Below, piece after piece: positions 46,689 to 58,290 of a stretch of DNA of 64,000 nucleotides. The DNA is from Gnetum montanum. Its lineage: Eukaryota; Streptophyta; Gnetopsida; Gnetales; Gnetaceae. Both the position numbers and the translations under genes were made by a program. Under the pieces are notes generated by a model. The model had not been told where the DNA came from. It did not search any database and saw nothing but the letters and a program-made list of their open reading frames with translations. The stretch lies in assembly GCA_015680685.1 (NCBI GenBank), contig MNCI01020368.1, positions 94,631-158,630 on the forward strand. The letters run 5' to 3'. Each line of letters opens with the position of its first letter. The stretch's first letter is position 1.

Positions 46689-47457
46689 TTTTAGAACTTT
46701 TATATGTAAGAAGATTTGAATTTTTTTCTATTTTGTAGATTTTTGACAATCCAATATATCGAATGATGTGAGTGGCCAAATTGAGAAAAAGTAAAATTTT
46801 TCATATCTTGTAGTTATGGTATCTTCACTATCTGGATGAGCTTTGTATTGATCTTAAGCTTGTTGGAAAGTGCATTCTACAATATATAAGCTTGTAAAAT
46901 TTTTGATCAAATGAAATTTATTTGATGATTCAAATTTATCTTAAAAAGGGATATTGAATAAAGCTATTTAGCATCTAGAATATAAATTAATAATTTGCAC
47001 CATGAATATCATTGTGATCCAAGAGAGTTATAGAGTGATTGAATACTTGATACAAAAATCTTTCAATAATCTATAAGCATGTAAAATTTTAAATCAAATG
47101 AAATTTATTTAATACTTAAATTTGTCCAAACAAGGGATCTTAAATAAAATTATTCAACATTCAAAATAGAGATTGATGATTTGCATGAGGAATATTTCTA
47201 TGATTAGAGAGAGTTAATGGAGTGAGTGAATACTTGATACAAAGCTCTTTCAACAATCTACCTACTTGCAAAATATGGAATTGATTTGAGTTGATTTAAT
47301 GGTTGAAATTTGTTACAAAAAGAGTCATCCCAAATGTGACAGTTCAACTTCTTGGATTAATGAATTAGTGAATATGATGAATTAATGATGGATGATGAAA
47401 GTTATTTGAGAGGAAAATTTCATAACATAAACTATTTTATTGCTATATGATAAATCA
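46689..47457 (-). repeat. 5' LTR (partial) of the copia backbone
   Basis: AT-rich DNA starting right at the primer site; the expected TG terminus is mutated. The outer end is cut off by element E at 47458. It contains a 187-bp tandem repeat. No partner LTR is visible, because the other side is lost at Z. Confidence 0.6.
46881..47337. repeat. 187-bp tandem repeat, about 2.4 copies
   Basis: Units start at 46881, 47068 and 47255, an exact 187-bp period twice. Landmarks recur in each unit: AATMTATAAG, ATCAAATGAAATTTATTT and GAATACTTGATACAAA. The third unit is cut short at about 47337. Confidence 0.8.
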
Positions 47458-48302
47458 TATTTTGCTACACTCCAATATTAGAGTGGCCGCAATATCAAAT
47501 ACATGATATTGCATCCTAGGATGCAATATTGTACATTTGATATCACAGGGTTACTCCTGGGTCTATAAATGCAACCCTCAGGTGCACAATTGAGAGTATT
47601 TTTTGGTAGTCAAGTAGCCAAACTCTTGCAGTTTGTCCATTTGAGAGTTAGAATATTTTCCAAGTGCCCACAGTAGGAGGTCTAAGTGTGATTGAATCTT
47701 TATTCAAGCATTGATGTACCTGAACATACCATTGTGGTGGCAATAAAGACGAACTCTTTGATTCACCTTACAACACTTCAAACTTTCTTTCTTATGCATT
47801 TTTATATATAGTGATTTCATTCAGTTTACATTAATGTTACTCATTCGATAATTAATTTTGATCCATTAAGCAACTAATTAAAATACACAAGCACAACCCC
47901 TTTGAACATATGTGTGACACTTGGTAGCTTAGAAATGGTTAGCATTTGACAACCCAGCAGTGTTACCACAAGGTTCAAGATGTGTCCAGGAAGTGGGAAC
48001 AGTTACTTATGTTAGGCTAGATTAGATCATAGTTTTCTTAGCACCTAATCACTCTCACTTTCATTCTTGTTCTAGGTGAGTAAATTGATAAAACACAAAA
48101 TAACAAAAATCTTATGCCTCAGTTATACTTAACCATACAATTGCATTCCACAAGTGGGACTGGGAAGATAACGAATGGATAACATGCACTCACTATTTAG
48201 CTCTAGCGTACTTGGTAATTAAAGTTTACAGAATTCGATCAGATCACACGTGAACACCTGTGATTTGTATGGTTGGGTGTAGGGATACCTCATCACTCAT
48301 CA
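47458..48302 (+). repeat. 5' LTR of element E
   Basis: 845 bp, TGATAAATC...CTCATCA. U3 has the perfect 24-bp palindrome at 47506-47529 (ATATTGCATCCT and its complement) plus two further GATATC-like cores, then TATA CTATAAAT at 47563-47570. The putative 5-bp duplication CTATA (47453-47457) has no visible partner. Confidence 0.8.
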
Positions 48303-48322
48303 TTGGCACTGTTGCTAGGGAC
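48303..48322 (+). other. Primer binding site of element E
   Basis: TTGGCACTGTTGCTAGGGAC, a slightly mutated tRNA-Asp-like primer site directly after the LTR. Confidence 0.8.
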
Positions 48323-48469
48323 TTTAGTTCTATGTGCGCTATCTAAACCTAGTAAAACTTAGTAACCTTATTGTTTGAACCCTGAGAGTCAAATCTTATA
48401 AAAATAAAAATTAGAATTATAATTAAATTAAACCTTCACTGCATAGTACCTATAAGTTCATTAACAAGA

Positions 48470-50850
48470 AAATTTTTTTCTTCTCACAAGAGCCCATCTC
48501 CGCCCTGGGTAGACCAGGTGCCTCAACAATACCGAGTGGTGTATGCTCATCCCAATGAGTATGTACCCAACTTCACTTTCATCTTACATCAAGATGAATT
48601 ATTGTGGTGGCATGACATGGAAGGAAACATTGTGTTTCCACCTAATTAATCTGTTCCAAAAATGCTCCAACTAATGCTCGAATGACATGGGCTTTAACAT
48701 CTTCATGGAGAGTACGAGATGTGAGATCCTGATTCAAGGGATTATCATCCCACTGAAGCATAAAGGTTAAGGGATCGTTAGATAGAGCATCAACACGAGC
48801 TTGTGAAGGGAAAGGGGTCAAACACTTTTCCACCTCTGCTTGGTCCATTAGATGGAGGCAACCACTTCTTTAGTGATTCTCCTCTCTTTGACTTTGTTCA
48901 AGGAGCCCTCAACTAGAACATGCAATCCAAAATCCATAATTCATAATTCAGGTTTTGGTCAAAATGAATCTAATGATTAAAATGGATTTGGAGAGGCAAG
49001 TCAGAATAAAGGAGAAAAAGAAGGTCATGATCATGATCATGGGTGCTAGCATTGAAGGAAGGATGACAAGCGTTATCATGGAGCAAGTTCTCCTTCTTCT
49101 TCCTCTTCATCATCTTCTTCTTCCCCTTCATTTTCTTCTTCTTCTTCTTCTTCTAGCTTAGATCATGTTCATAGAAGGAATAACCATGATGGAGGTGACT
49201 GACAAGACTAAAACAATAGAAGGGATCATCAGGACATTCGTGATCGGAGGCATGGGCAATCCAGAGAGACCCATCATCAAGAAAGAAGGGCTAATAGAGA
49301 ACATTGTAGGCACCATCACCATGGCCTTGATGAACCTCTACTTGCCACTTAGGACATGTTGAATATTGCAGAGGTTGTAAGGATTCTAACAAGGCATGTA
49401 AAGGATAGTAGAATAAAGAGGTTGGATATGAACAACATCCCTCAGTTTGAAGGGAGGATACGATGTTGATTTACAAAATCATCTCTAGGTCTTCCAAGAT
49501 GCATGTGCCTTGTAGAATATTGAAAAAAAATGGCAAAAGCTGAAATTATTTCCAAAGACACTCATAAAGGAAGCAGAAAATTGGTATCGATCCTTGGAAC
49601 TAGAATCAATTAGGCAGTGAAGTATGATGTTGGAATTTTTCAATGACAAATATCAAACATACTCTCGAGTATCCAATCTATGCAAACAAATCCAAGGATG
49701 GAATTAAGAAAACCATGAGTCCTTAGATGTTGTTATTGGCCAAAACTATTCTCTACTACATAGGTGTCTCGGCCATGGATACTCTCAACTTAATCAACTT
49801 TGCCATATCATAGATAGTTTGTAGTCTGAAACAAGGAAAACCCTTGGAATCTATGCTCAAGGGAGGTTGACAGAGTTAAGCATTCATTGGATCCAAAAAT
49901 TAACTAAATAGGTAGCCAAGGAGGAGGGAGAATTGAGAAAGCGAGAAAGTTCAAAGGAATACAATAGGGACTCTTCTATCTGCAAAAGGCAAGTTCGATT
50001 TTGTGACAATGAGGATGAATTAACCAAAGATGAGGTGGGTAATTAGAAAACCTTACCACTCTAGAAATTGCAATCAGAAATCACAGCTAAGGTTGTTCAA
50101 TTATGGGACTTCATGGACAATAGGTTTTAGGATATCTTTAAAATTGCTAAAAAGTCCAAGGACCAAAGTGGCAAGCATGAGTGTCGGAGACATAAGAAAG
50201 CTGAACATGCCATATCTAAGGGTAAGGGTAAAATGGCTATAATAGAGATGGTTGTGGATAGTGACTTAGATGATAATGGTGAGTGTGACATCTGCCAATA
50301 TGAACATCCTAAATGATGTTGCCCAATTGTGTCACACTTGCAGGAATCTGGGGTGTATGCCTTATATCTACAACTTGCACAAAGGTAAACACCCAAATGA
50401 TTGCCTTATCCACAAGGAAATTCTCAATAGTTCCACCAACCACAGTAGTACTATCGAAGTGGAACTCCATCATAATCCTATGAATTATACTAGTAGTGGC
50501 AACAACCATAATCATGGGTGTTACCACCTCCAAGATAGTAGTACCCTTACCAACAACCAGATCCCTATGGTTACTATGTTCAACAACCTTCATCTCCATA
50601 GGACTCCTCTAGTGATGTTGCTACTTACCAACCTTACAACTACCCTCCTACAGTATATCAATCGCCCTATCCAAGGAGGCATGCCACCTACTATCCTCAT
50701 GCATCTCTTGTCCCTACAGCTACTTCTTCATATCCTACACAACTACCACCTACTCCATCCATGCAGGGTGAATTTCCTACCTAACCATAGCAAAGAAATG
50801 CTACGATGGCGACTAATCTACAACCAGTTAAGCCACCAAGTAGGTTGGAA
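48470..50850 (+). pseudogene. gag of element E, first unit
   Basis: The start codon is not clear. Blocks YRVVYAHPNEYVPNFTF and ILHQDE (48537-48600), a Ser/charged low-complexity region (48950-49350), the gag domain (about 49380-50000) and the CQYEHPK plus Gln/Pro-rich tail follow the family order. Stops are frequent. It differs clearly from the second gag at 51985. Confidence 0.7.
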
Positions 50851-50989
50851 CCATGAACAAAGATCTTTCTTCCAACCTTGCAATCCACCAGAGCCCTTAG
50901 ACACATTAGTGGTTGGTAACCCTACTCCTCCACCTTCCTCTACCTCACATTTATTTGAGTCCCCTTCAAACCAAATTCCCTCTCGAATC

Positions 50990-51493
50990 CATACTATAAT
51001 GCTGACCCATGTTGTATCTAATTGGATTCAAGTTGGTAACCTGTCTAGAAAGTTAGCTGGTCCCAAGAGTCCCCTAGTATATTTGCACATTGATGGGAAT
51101 GAGCCTTGTAAAGCTCTTCTTGACTCTAGTTCTAGTGTTAATCTAATCTCGCATGAGATGTACACAATGTGGAATATTCCTCCCTTGAAGAAGAGCAACA
51201 TCCGGTTGGAACTGGTGAACCAGTCCATCACTCTTCCATTAGGACTAGTAGAGGACATCGTAACCATTATTTGTAGGTGGTCATATCCCATTGACTTCCT
51301 AGTAATCAAGGTGGAGAACTATAAGGGAAACTTCCCAATTATTATGAGAAGGTCATGGTTAAGCATCATTAATGCTAAAATGAGCATTATAGATCTTTTT
51401 TTGGAGATATCTAAGGAAAATGAATTTGGAAAGATCAAAAAGAAGAGGGTTCTATGTATCGTGTATAGTGATTCAGGGTGCCATTGTGTGTAG
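50990..51493 (+). pseudogene. Aspartic protease of element E, first unit
   Basis: Part of the longest open frame in the window (50270-51493; the first two thirds of that frame are out of phase with gag and not meaningful). The protease part is uninterrupted: RIHTIMLTHVVSNWI, CKALLDSSSSVNLISHEMY (active-site Asp in DSS), LGLVEDIVTIICRWSYP, FPIIMRRSWLSIINA. It is the best-preserved protease of the family. The following segment to about 51980 is the start of the RT region. Confidence 0.8.
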
Positions 51494-51984
51494 AAGTTAT
51501 GGTTAGTAACTCGAACATCTATATCTGCATGCAAGCAGTATGCACCAAAAGCTAAAATCCAAAGATGTTTATACAAAACAATCACAAAATAAGAAGGCAC
51601 CCAGTGGCTGACAGCTGATTCTAGCAATAGTACATTATGCATAGAACCTACTAACGCATGAACATGTTGCAAGTATGGATGAACTCAAGCAAATTCATCA
51701 CCAGCTCTCCGAAGGAGTAAATGATGATGTTAATTGGGGAGAGTTGGAGATTCTTGACAATTTTAAATAAGAGCCCCTTGAATTAAAGACACTACCAGCT
51801 AGAATGAAGTATGTGCTCTTGAAAAATGGAAAGTTGGTCATTATTAATGCCAAGCTTACTATAGAACAAAAGAAAATGTTAATGAAGCTTGTGGAAAAAT
51901 GGTCAGTAACCTTCACCTGGTCATATTCTGATCTCACTAGGATAGATCCAAGAATATGTCAACATCAGATATACACTAAACAAG

Positions 51985-52930
51985 TGCTTAGACATGAACA
52001 ATATCCCAAGATTTGAGGGAGGATATAACTCTAATCCACAGAACCATCTACAAGCCTTTCACAATGCCTATGCCTTGCAAAACATAGATAATGATTAGCA
52101 AAAATTAAAGCTATTTCCTAGGACACTCATTAAAGAGGCAAAAGGTTGGTATTAGTCTTTGGAGCTAGAATCTATTTACAGATGAAGTACCATGCTAGAT
52201 TTGTTTAATGATAAATACCAAACATACTCCAGAGTGTCTAATCTGAAAAGGCAAATCCAAGGCAAAAAATAGGGAACACATGAGCCCTTGGATGCCACCA
52301 TAGGTAGATACTATTCTCTCTTACATCAATATCCTAGCCATGATTATTCTAAGAGGGAATAAATCTGCCACATCATAGATGGACTCAAAGTAGAAACCAG
52401 AAGAACTCTTGAGGTTTATGCCCAAGGGAGATTATCTGAACTAAGAGCTCATCAGATACAATGGCTGATAGAGCAAATTACAAAAGAAGAAGATGAGTTG
52501 TGAAAAAGGAAAAGTGTAGAAAAATATAATAGGAATCCTTCCTTCAAGAAAAGGAAGGTTTGATTCTATAACAAGGAGGAGTCACCATTCAATGAGGTGG
52601 TGAATAGAAAAACCTTGCCTATGCAAAAATTTGTTTCTAGTATTTCGACAAAGGTTGATAAACTATGGGACTCTTTGGATAAAAAATTCAAAACCACTAT
52701 GAAGATTGCTAAAGAATCCAAAGAGCAAAATAGTGATTGTCACCGTAAGAGATGGAAAGAAGCTAAACGTGCTTACCAAAGAGGTAAGGGCAAAGTTGCT
52801 ACAATAGAAGAACTTGTGGAGATAGACTCTAATGATGATGTTGGGTGTGACATTGTTAGTATGAACATCCTAAGGGATGTTTCCTTGTGGTGTCACACAT
52901 ACAAGAGTTTGGGATGTACACATTGAATCC
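51985..52930 (+). pseudogene. gag of element E, second unit
   Basis: Begins inside the gag domain with CLDMNNIPRFEGGYNSNP, directly after sequence that in other copies leads into RT (RICQHQIYT). Family blocks LFNDKYQTYSRVSNLKRQ and TKVDKLWDSLDKKF (52597-52760 open) follow. The abrupt start shows that this gag is not the beginning of a gene but the product of a junction between two elements. Confidence 0.75.
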
Positions 52931-53559
52931 TTGACGAGAACAGAGGTAAGCACCTAGATGATTGCCTTATCCTCAAGGCAATCCATGACAATTCCACCAG
53001 CAATAACAAGCTTACTATCCAAGTGGAGCTCCTTCACAATCGTATGAGCAATACCAGTAGTGGAAACATCCACAATCATGGGGGATGCCACCATCGAGGT
53101 AACAGTACCCTTATAGGCAACTAGATCCATATGGGTACTATGTTCGACAACTCGTTTCTCCACGAAGTTCTTCAAGCCACACCTTATTCCAACATCACTA
53201 TTATCCCCCAAAGTATCATCAAACTCATTCACCATCTACTCAAAGGAAGCACCCATATCCATACCATCCTCTACATCCATCTACACACATCCCTCTACCC
53301 TCAACCCAGTTACCTCCTACTTTGTCCATGCAAGGTAAAATTCCCCCATAGCCACAACAATGAAATGCTATGAGGGTTGTACATTCACAACCAACCTTCC
53401 AGCTAAGTGGTTCAAATAATCAATCTAGTAAATGACCATTTTCTTACCCAACAATCCTCCAAAACCCTCACAACCTCAAGTGGCTAGTTGCCCTATATCT
53501 CCAACACCCTCATCCTCTACATTAAACACATTCGAGAGCCCTTCAAACCAAACACCACC

Positions 53560-54070
53560 TTAGATCTACACTATGATGTTAACTCATACTATTTCCAATT
53601 GGATCAAGGTTGACAACCTTCCCACAAAAATATTTTAGTTGGAAGTCATCTTATTTACTTATAGATCACTAGAAATGAGTCATGCAAGGCTCTTTTTGAT
53701 TCTAGTTCTAGTGTCAATCTCATCTCCCATGACATGTACAAGGCCTAGAATCTACTACCTCTCAAGAAGAGTAACATTTGTTTGGAATTTGTAGACCAGT
53801 CAATCACTATTCCTTTGAGATTAGTGGAGGACATTAAGACTATAATTTGTGGATGGTCCTATCCTACTAATTTTTTGGTGATCAAGGTAAAAAATTGCAA
53901 AGGTAACTTCCCCATCATTATGGGACATGCATGGTTAAGCATTGTTGATGCACAAATGGGCATAGGCAACCTCTCCTTAGAAATCTCCAAGGAAAATGAA
54001 TTTGGGCAACTAGAGAAGAAGCATGTTCCATGCATTGCATACAGTGACAATGGATGCAATTATTTGTAGA
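53560..54070 (+). pseudogene. Aspartic protease of element E, second unit
   Basis: CKALFDSSSSVNLISHDMY carries the active-site Asp. The open stretch 53782-54069 holds IPLRLVEDIKTIICGWSYP and FPIIMGHAWLSIVDA. It is a second protease within one apparent element, diverged from the first at 50990-51493. Confidence 0.8.
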
Positions 54071-54539
54071 AAATATGGTCAATTAAAAGTACATTCATTA
54101 AAACATGTAATCAATGTGCACATGAAATTGACATCCAAAGGTGCCCATACGTAACATCCACAAATAGGGAGGTCACCTAATGTCCGAAAAATGACTCTAA
54201 GAATAGCACACTATGCATGGAACCCTTTGAGAGCCTGACATGTACTTATGTCAAAGACATGGATGAACTCAAGCAAGTTCATCACCAACTCTCTAATGAT
54301 GAAGATGATGATACCTGTTGGGGAGAGTTGGTAATCCCTAATCATTTCAAATAGAAGCTCCTAGAGTTAAAAACTCTACTATTTGACATGGAGAATGCAT
54401 TTTTAAATAATGGTAAGCCAGTTATAATCAATGCAAATCTTACTCTTAAAAAAACATAAGCTATTGAAGGTGGTTAATAAATGGCCAAAGGCCTTTGCTT
54501 GGTCATATCTTGAACTGATTGGAATTGATCCAAGGATAT

Positions 54540-55835
54540 GCTAGCATCATATCCACACCAACTCAACAATGAAACCAAGAAGGTAGCTACAGAGCAGCTA
54601 AACCCCAAATTGAAGTAGATTGTCAAAGAGAAAATCAAACAACTCCTCAAGGCGAGGTTCATCTATCCCATCACAGATAGTGAGTGGGTTAGCCCACTTG
54701 TAATTGTGCCAAAGAGAGATGAAAAGTGGGGGGGTCTACATCAACTTTAGGCTATTGAACATGACAACATTTAAAGATCATTTCCCATTGCCATTTGTGG
54801 ATCAAGTGTTGGACACTATATCCAGGCATTGTTATTATAGCTTCTTGGATGGCTATAGTGGTTGTAACCAAATCCAGATTATGCCAGAAGATTAGTCCAA
54901 GACAACATTCATGAGTCCCTAGGGAACTTTTGCATGCCATTTGTTCTATGCGATGCTCTGGCAACATTTCAACACCTAGTCCTTAGTATTTTTCAACAAT
55001 AGATTAGTAGTGAGGTAGAAGTCTTTATGGATGAAATCTCTACCTATGGGGCTACATTTGAGTAAGCCCTGGATCACCTTGAGTAGGTACTAAAAAATGT
55101 ATTGAAATAAACCTTAGCCTCAATTGGCAAAAAAGCCATTTAATGGTCCAGGAAGGCATAGTACTGGGGTACAAAATTACTCAAAGCATGGACTGATGTT
55201 GACCCAAAAAAGATAAGGGTCATCCAAGTTATCACATGCCAACCAAAGATGGTCAAAGACATTTGATCATTCCTTGGACACACTAGCTACTATCGATGAT
55301 TCATATAGAATTTGTCTAAGATTATAAAGCTGTTGTTCAAGCTTACAAACAAAGATGCTCCATTCATTTGGACCAAGGGGTGCAAACATGCATTCCAATG
55401 GCTAAAGAAAAAGCTTGTAGAGACTCCAATTCTACAAGCACCAAACTCATCGAGACCATTTTATATAATGATAGATGCATCTAAGTATGCCTTGGGAGCC
55501 ATGCTCACATAGTTGGATGATAAGAAACATCCATATTACATCCACTGCATAAGTTAAAGCATTATGGGTGCATAGTGAAATTACACCACAACTGAGAAAG
55601 AACTAATGATAGTGGTGTATGCTTTGGAAAAGTTTAAGTACTATGTGCTTGGATACAAAGTACTTATGCACACAGATCAAAATGCCATCTACTTCCTAAT
55701 GAACAAGCCAATGGTGATCCCTTATATCATATGGTGGCTCGTGATCTTGCAGGAATTCGATCTCAAAATGGTAGATCGGAAAGGAACTAAGAATGTGGTC
55801 ACTGATCACCTCTCTTAGTTAATATGGGATAATAA
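54540..55835 (+). pseudogene. Reverse transcriptase and RNase H of element E
   Basis: RT blocks: VSPLVIVPKRDEKW, INFRLLNMTTFKDHFPLPFV, LDGYSGCNQIQI and the catalytic position FMDEISTYG (about 55023-55049), where the second Asp reads Glu. RNase H: FYIMIDASKYALGAML (55440-55500), TTEKELMIVVYALEKFKYYV and LQEFDLKMVDRKGTKN, ending at about 55835. Athila/Tat type. Sequence stops being homologous at about 55870. Confidence 0.85.
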
Positions 55836-55869
55836 AGAGGAGAAGAGTCTACTCTCTGATCAATTTCTC

Positions 55870-57738
55870 TGACCAACTACTTCTTTTCTTCTTCTAAGGC
55901 TTTGAGTGCCTTAAGGTGCACATGAGTTTGCGCTTCTGCTATGGAGGCATCCCAAATAGCCTTCTCCTTTTCTTCTGCCACCTTCTTATTTTCTGTAGTC
56001 AATTTGGTTAGTTGCTCAGTTCAGAAATTTTCAAGCTGGTCTACGAAACAAATTGTAGAGGATCCCGCTATGCTACTTGTAAGGCTGTGAGCTACTCTTG
56101 TAGTTTTTGCAATTCTGCTTCAGCATGCTCAGCCCTAACTTCGGATATGACCAGCTTCCCCTTGGTAGAGATGAGGTTTGATTGAATTACTATAACATCC
56201 TGAGGGATGTCAAACAGAGACGTCAAAACTTGTCCTATTTGAAGCATTCTGTCAAGTGCATCTTCATGTTCTGCAGGAGTCATTGAGGTTTCGGCAAGCA
56301 TTTGAGCATCTCCTACTCCTGAAAGATCTACCGATGACACAATAGGTACATTGAATGATTCCTTGATGTGGTCAGCGACCACTTCAGCAGCTCCTGTGGC
56401 ATTCTGGTGTTGCATGACCACCACAGTGGCACCTTCACCAGTCTCTAACTGCACTTGAAATGATGCTACATTTCCAGAGATCTGTTGTGGCCATCTGCTT
56501 TCCCCTCCTTCTGTTTGAATGGATAATTCATCCCTTGTGTGATCTAATGAGATTGTAGGCTGATCAGCATCATCGATGACACGAAAGAGACTTATGTCAT
56601 CACGACTTCCCCAACTAACCGTCTCAGCAATGGCCCTAAGATGGCTCATCAACGGTCTGTAGTCTTACGGTGGCGACTGATCCTGACCTGTGCCAGGCCC
56701 TGCTTCTTCTTGTTGTTGGCTGGGACCTGTGGCTGGAGTTTGGCTGGGTCCTGTAAGTTGAGTTGTAGGTGCTCCAGTCATCTATTCTTCTTCTTCTTCT
56801 TCGAGTCCCAGCTCTTTACCAGCACTCTTCCTTGGAGCTGGTGCCTTTAATAATTCAACGTAAGAAGCAGTCTGGGCTTTGCAGAGAACGTCATTTGTGT
56901 ACCCCCGAATACCAGCCCATTGGCACAGTTTTCTAATAAGACAGGGGAAAGGCAACGCCATCTTCCCTGTCTTTCGCTCTTCAAATCACCATAGGATCTC
57001 CGTTAAATATAGATGAGGAAGGTTAATGTTAACCTTTCCCATCAACACTGCACATCCTTTGGCCACATACATTGATATTCTTTTTAAGCCCTTTGTGGGG
57101 AAGAGGTGATAGGTTCCGATTTTGAAATAAACCCGCTCTTCCATCGTCAGCTTGCCAAAAGCTTTATCTCTACCATAAGCCTTCTCTAGCCATTTCTTTC
57201 GCACATCAAGGTCTGATCAAGTAGATAACCGAGCAACATGGGGCCCTGAATTTAGAAGGTTAAGCACTTCCGAAATAGCCTATGCAGAAAAATCTACTGT
57301 CACACCACCAATGTTGACCATGATGCCTTGCTCCCTATTGTGCCAGAACTGGTACGTTTCACCTAAGTACCAGGCACCGCTTTCGGAGAGGACAAGCCAT
57401 AAGGGAGACCCTTTGAGGTGATCCCTAATAGCCTCAGGAGCTAACTCTACAAAAGATTTGAAGTTAAGTTCCACAATCACCACAGCAAATGTGGACTTCT
57501 CATGTATAGCCTGAACACACTTCGGGGGTAACATAAGTTGTTGTCCCGGTTCAGGCGCATCAGCAACTCCTCCTTCTGCCTACCCGGATCGTCCGATAGG
57601 AGGTTCTTCCTGATGGATGCTAAATGAGTGTACCTCCTGTTCTATATGTTGTCCGATAGGACCGTGCTTTCTACCTCTCCTAGGTTGTTTTGCTCCACCT
57701 TGAACAGGACCCTCCTGTTGTGCACATTTCAGAGCCAT
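55870..57738 (-). pseudogene. Accessory gene of element F (Transposase_32-like, best copy)
   Basis: ATG 57738-57736 (minus) opens MALKCAQQEGPVQGG after TTACAG-A. A basic PRRGRKH region is followed by 57534-57280 (VELNFKSFVELAPEA, ESGAWYLGETYQFW), 57204-56986 (LTMEERVYFKIGTYHLFPT, NINLPHLYLTEIL) and LPFPCLIRKLCQWAGIRGY. The pattern matches the putative plant transposon protein domain (Transposase_32, from memory). A Glu-rich and Gln/Pro-rich linker (about 56800-56660) leads to a 186-codon open frame (56652-56092) ending in a coiled-coil-like AEAELQKLQE. Only about six stops occur before 56092; the end after that is decayed. It is GC-richer and better kept than any gag or pol here. Role unknown. 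Confidence 0.7.
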
Positions 57739-58159
57739 TCTGTAATCACATGGGCCAAACGTTAGTAAGGTTGTCTTGGAAATCAAGTTATACCTTACTA
57801 CTTGCCTTAATTTTAAGATCAGATATTATAATGTGTGATCATGCCCGAAAATTAAAATGAGGAGTCCTACGACTTAGGTGGGTTTCATTGTTAATCTCCC
57901 AGTGTACTTAAGGGTTATATAATATTTTGGCACAATTATCCTAAATGTTAAGTTAATTACCCTAACTGATGTCCTTGGGCAATGATAAATTTTAAAAAAA
58001 GTTAGGCACTTTTCGATAAGTGTCTCTCCCCCACAACTAAACTGAACACTCCGGGTTCAAGCAGGTTCAAAAGAAATGAAAATCGGAGCACCAGCGCGCG
58101 AGATATGATGGAAAAACCAAGGGTCACATAGTCGCAAGTCACAGAGAAAAAATTCAACT

Positions 58160-58181
58160 CCCCCCCCCCCCCCCCCCCCCC
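58160..58181. repeat. Run of 22 C (22 G on the minus strand)
   Basis: An uninterrupted homopolymer 20-40 bp downstream of the minus-strand TATA at 58212-58201, that is, at or near the expected transcription start. On the minus strand it could form a G-quadruplex. It may also be a sequencing or assembly artefact. Confidence 0.8.
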
Positions 58182-58199
58182 TAAGTGGTGTGGCGGGGG

Positions 58200-58290
58200 T
58201 CCTATTTATAGGAATATAGGACATGATATCGCGTACGATACATCGCGTACGCGATATCACGCGGGACGCAATATCTCGTCCCAACTAATG
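58200..58290 (-). promoter_or_regulatory. Internal promoter-like segment with GATATC array before the accessory gene of F
   Basis: On the minus strand a short array (AGATATTGCG, GTGATATCGCG-TACGCGATG, GCGATATCATG) precedes TATA CCTATAAATAGG at 58212-58201. The same palindrome words (GATATCGCGTACGC) form the U3 of F's LTR at 62690-62640. No LTR ends, polyadenylation-type R/U5 or primer site accompany it, so it looks like an internal promoter and not a second LTR. The accessory ATG is about 460 bp downstream behind an acceptor-like site, so a leader intron is possible. Confidence 0.6.

Larger units (their letters stand above)
1368..47457 (-). mobile_element. Backbone Ty1-copia element (minus strand), split by elements A and C
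   Basis: Three segments together make one minus-strand copia element: 45212-47457 (5' LTR part, primer site, protease, GAG-pre-integrase, integrase), 34353-35700 (end of integrase region, RT, start of RNase H) and 1368-1856 (RNase H end and 3' non-coding). The protein frame reads straight through both insertion points once A and C are removed: LGY continues across the C site, and the RNase H frame continues across the A site. The order PR-INT-RT-RH is the Ty1-copia order. Its 3' LTR is not seen, because Z interrupts it at 1367. The element has many stops and is non-functional. Confidence 0.85.
47458..55870 (+). mobile_element. Element E: chimeric plus-strand gypsy element (two partial copies joined)
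   Basis: A 5' LTR (47458-48302), primer site, gag, protease and the first bases of RT are followed at about 51983 by a second gag, protease, RT and RNase H. The two gag-protease units differ at many positions, so they come from different copies. The element ends abruptly in the region after RNase H at about 55870, where inverted element F begins. Integrase, spacer, accessory gene and 3' LTR are missing. Confidence 0.75.

Noticed and set aside
50270-50980. N-terminal two thirds of the 407-codon frame 50270-51493
   Set aside because: Out of phase with gag; only the last third (protease) matches family members. The opening is by chance in a stop-poor Pro/Ser region.
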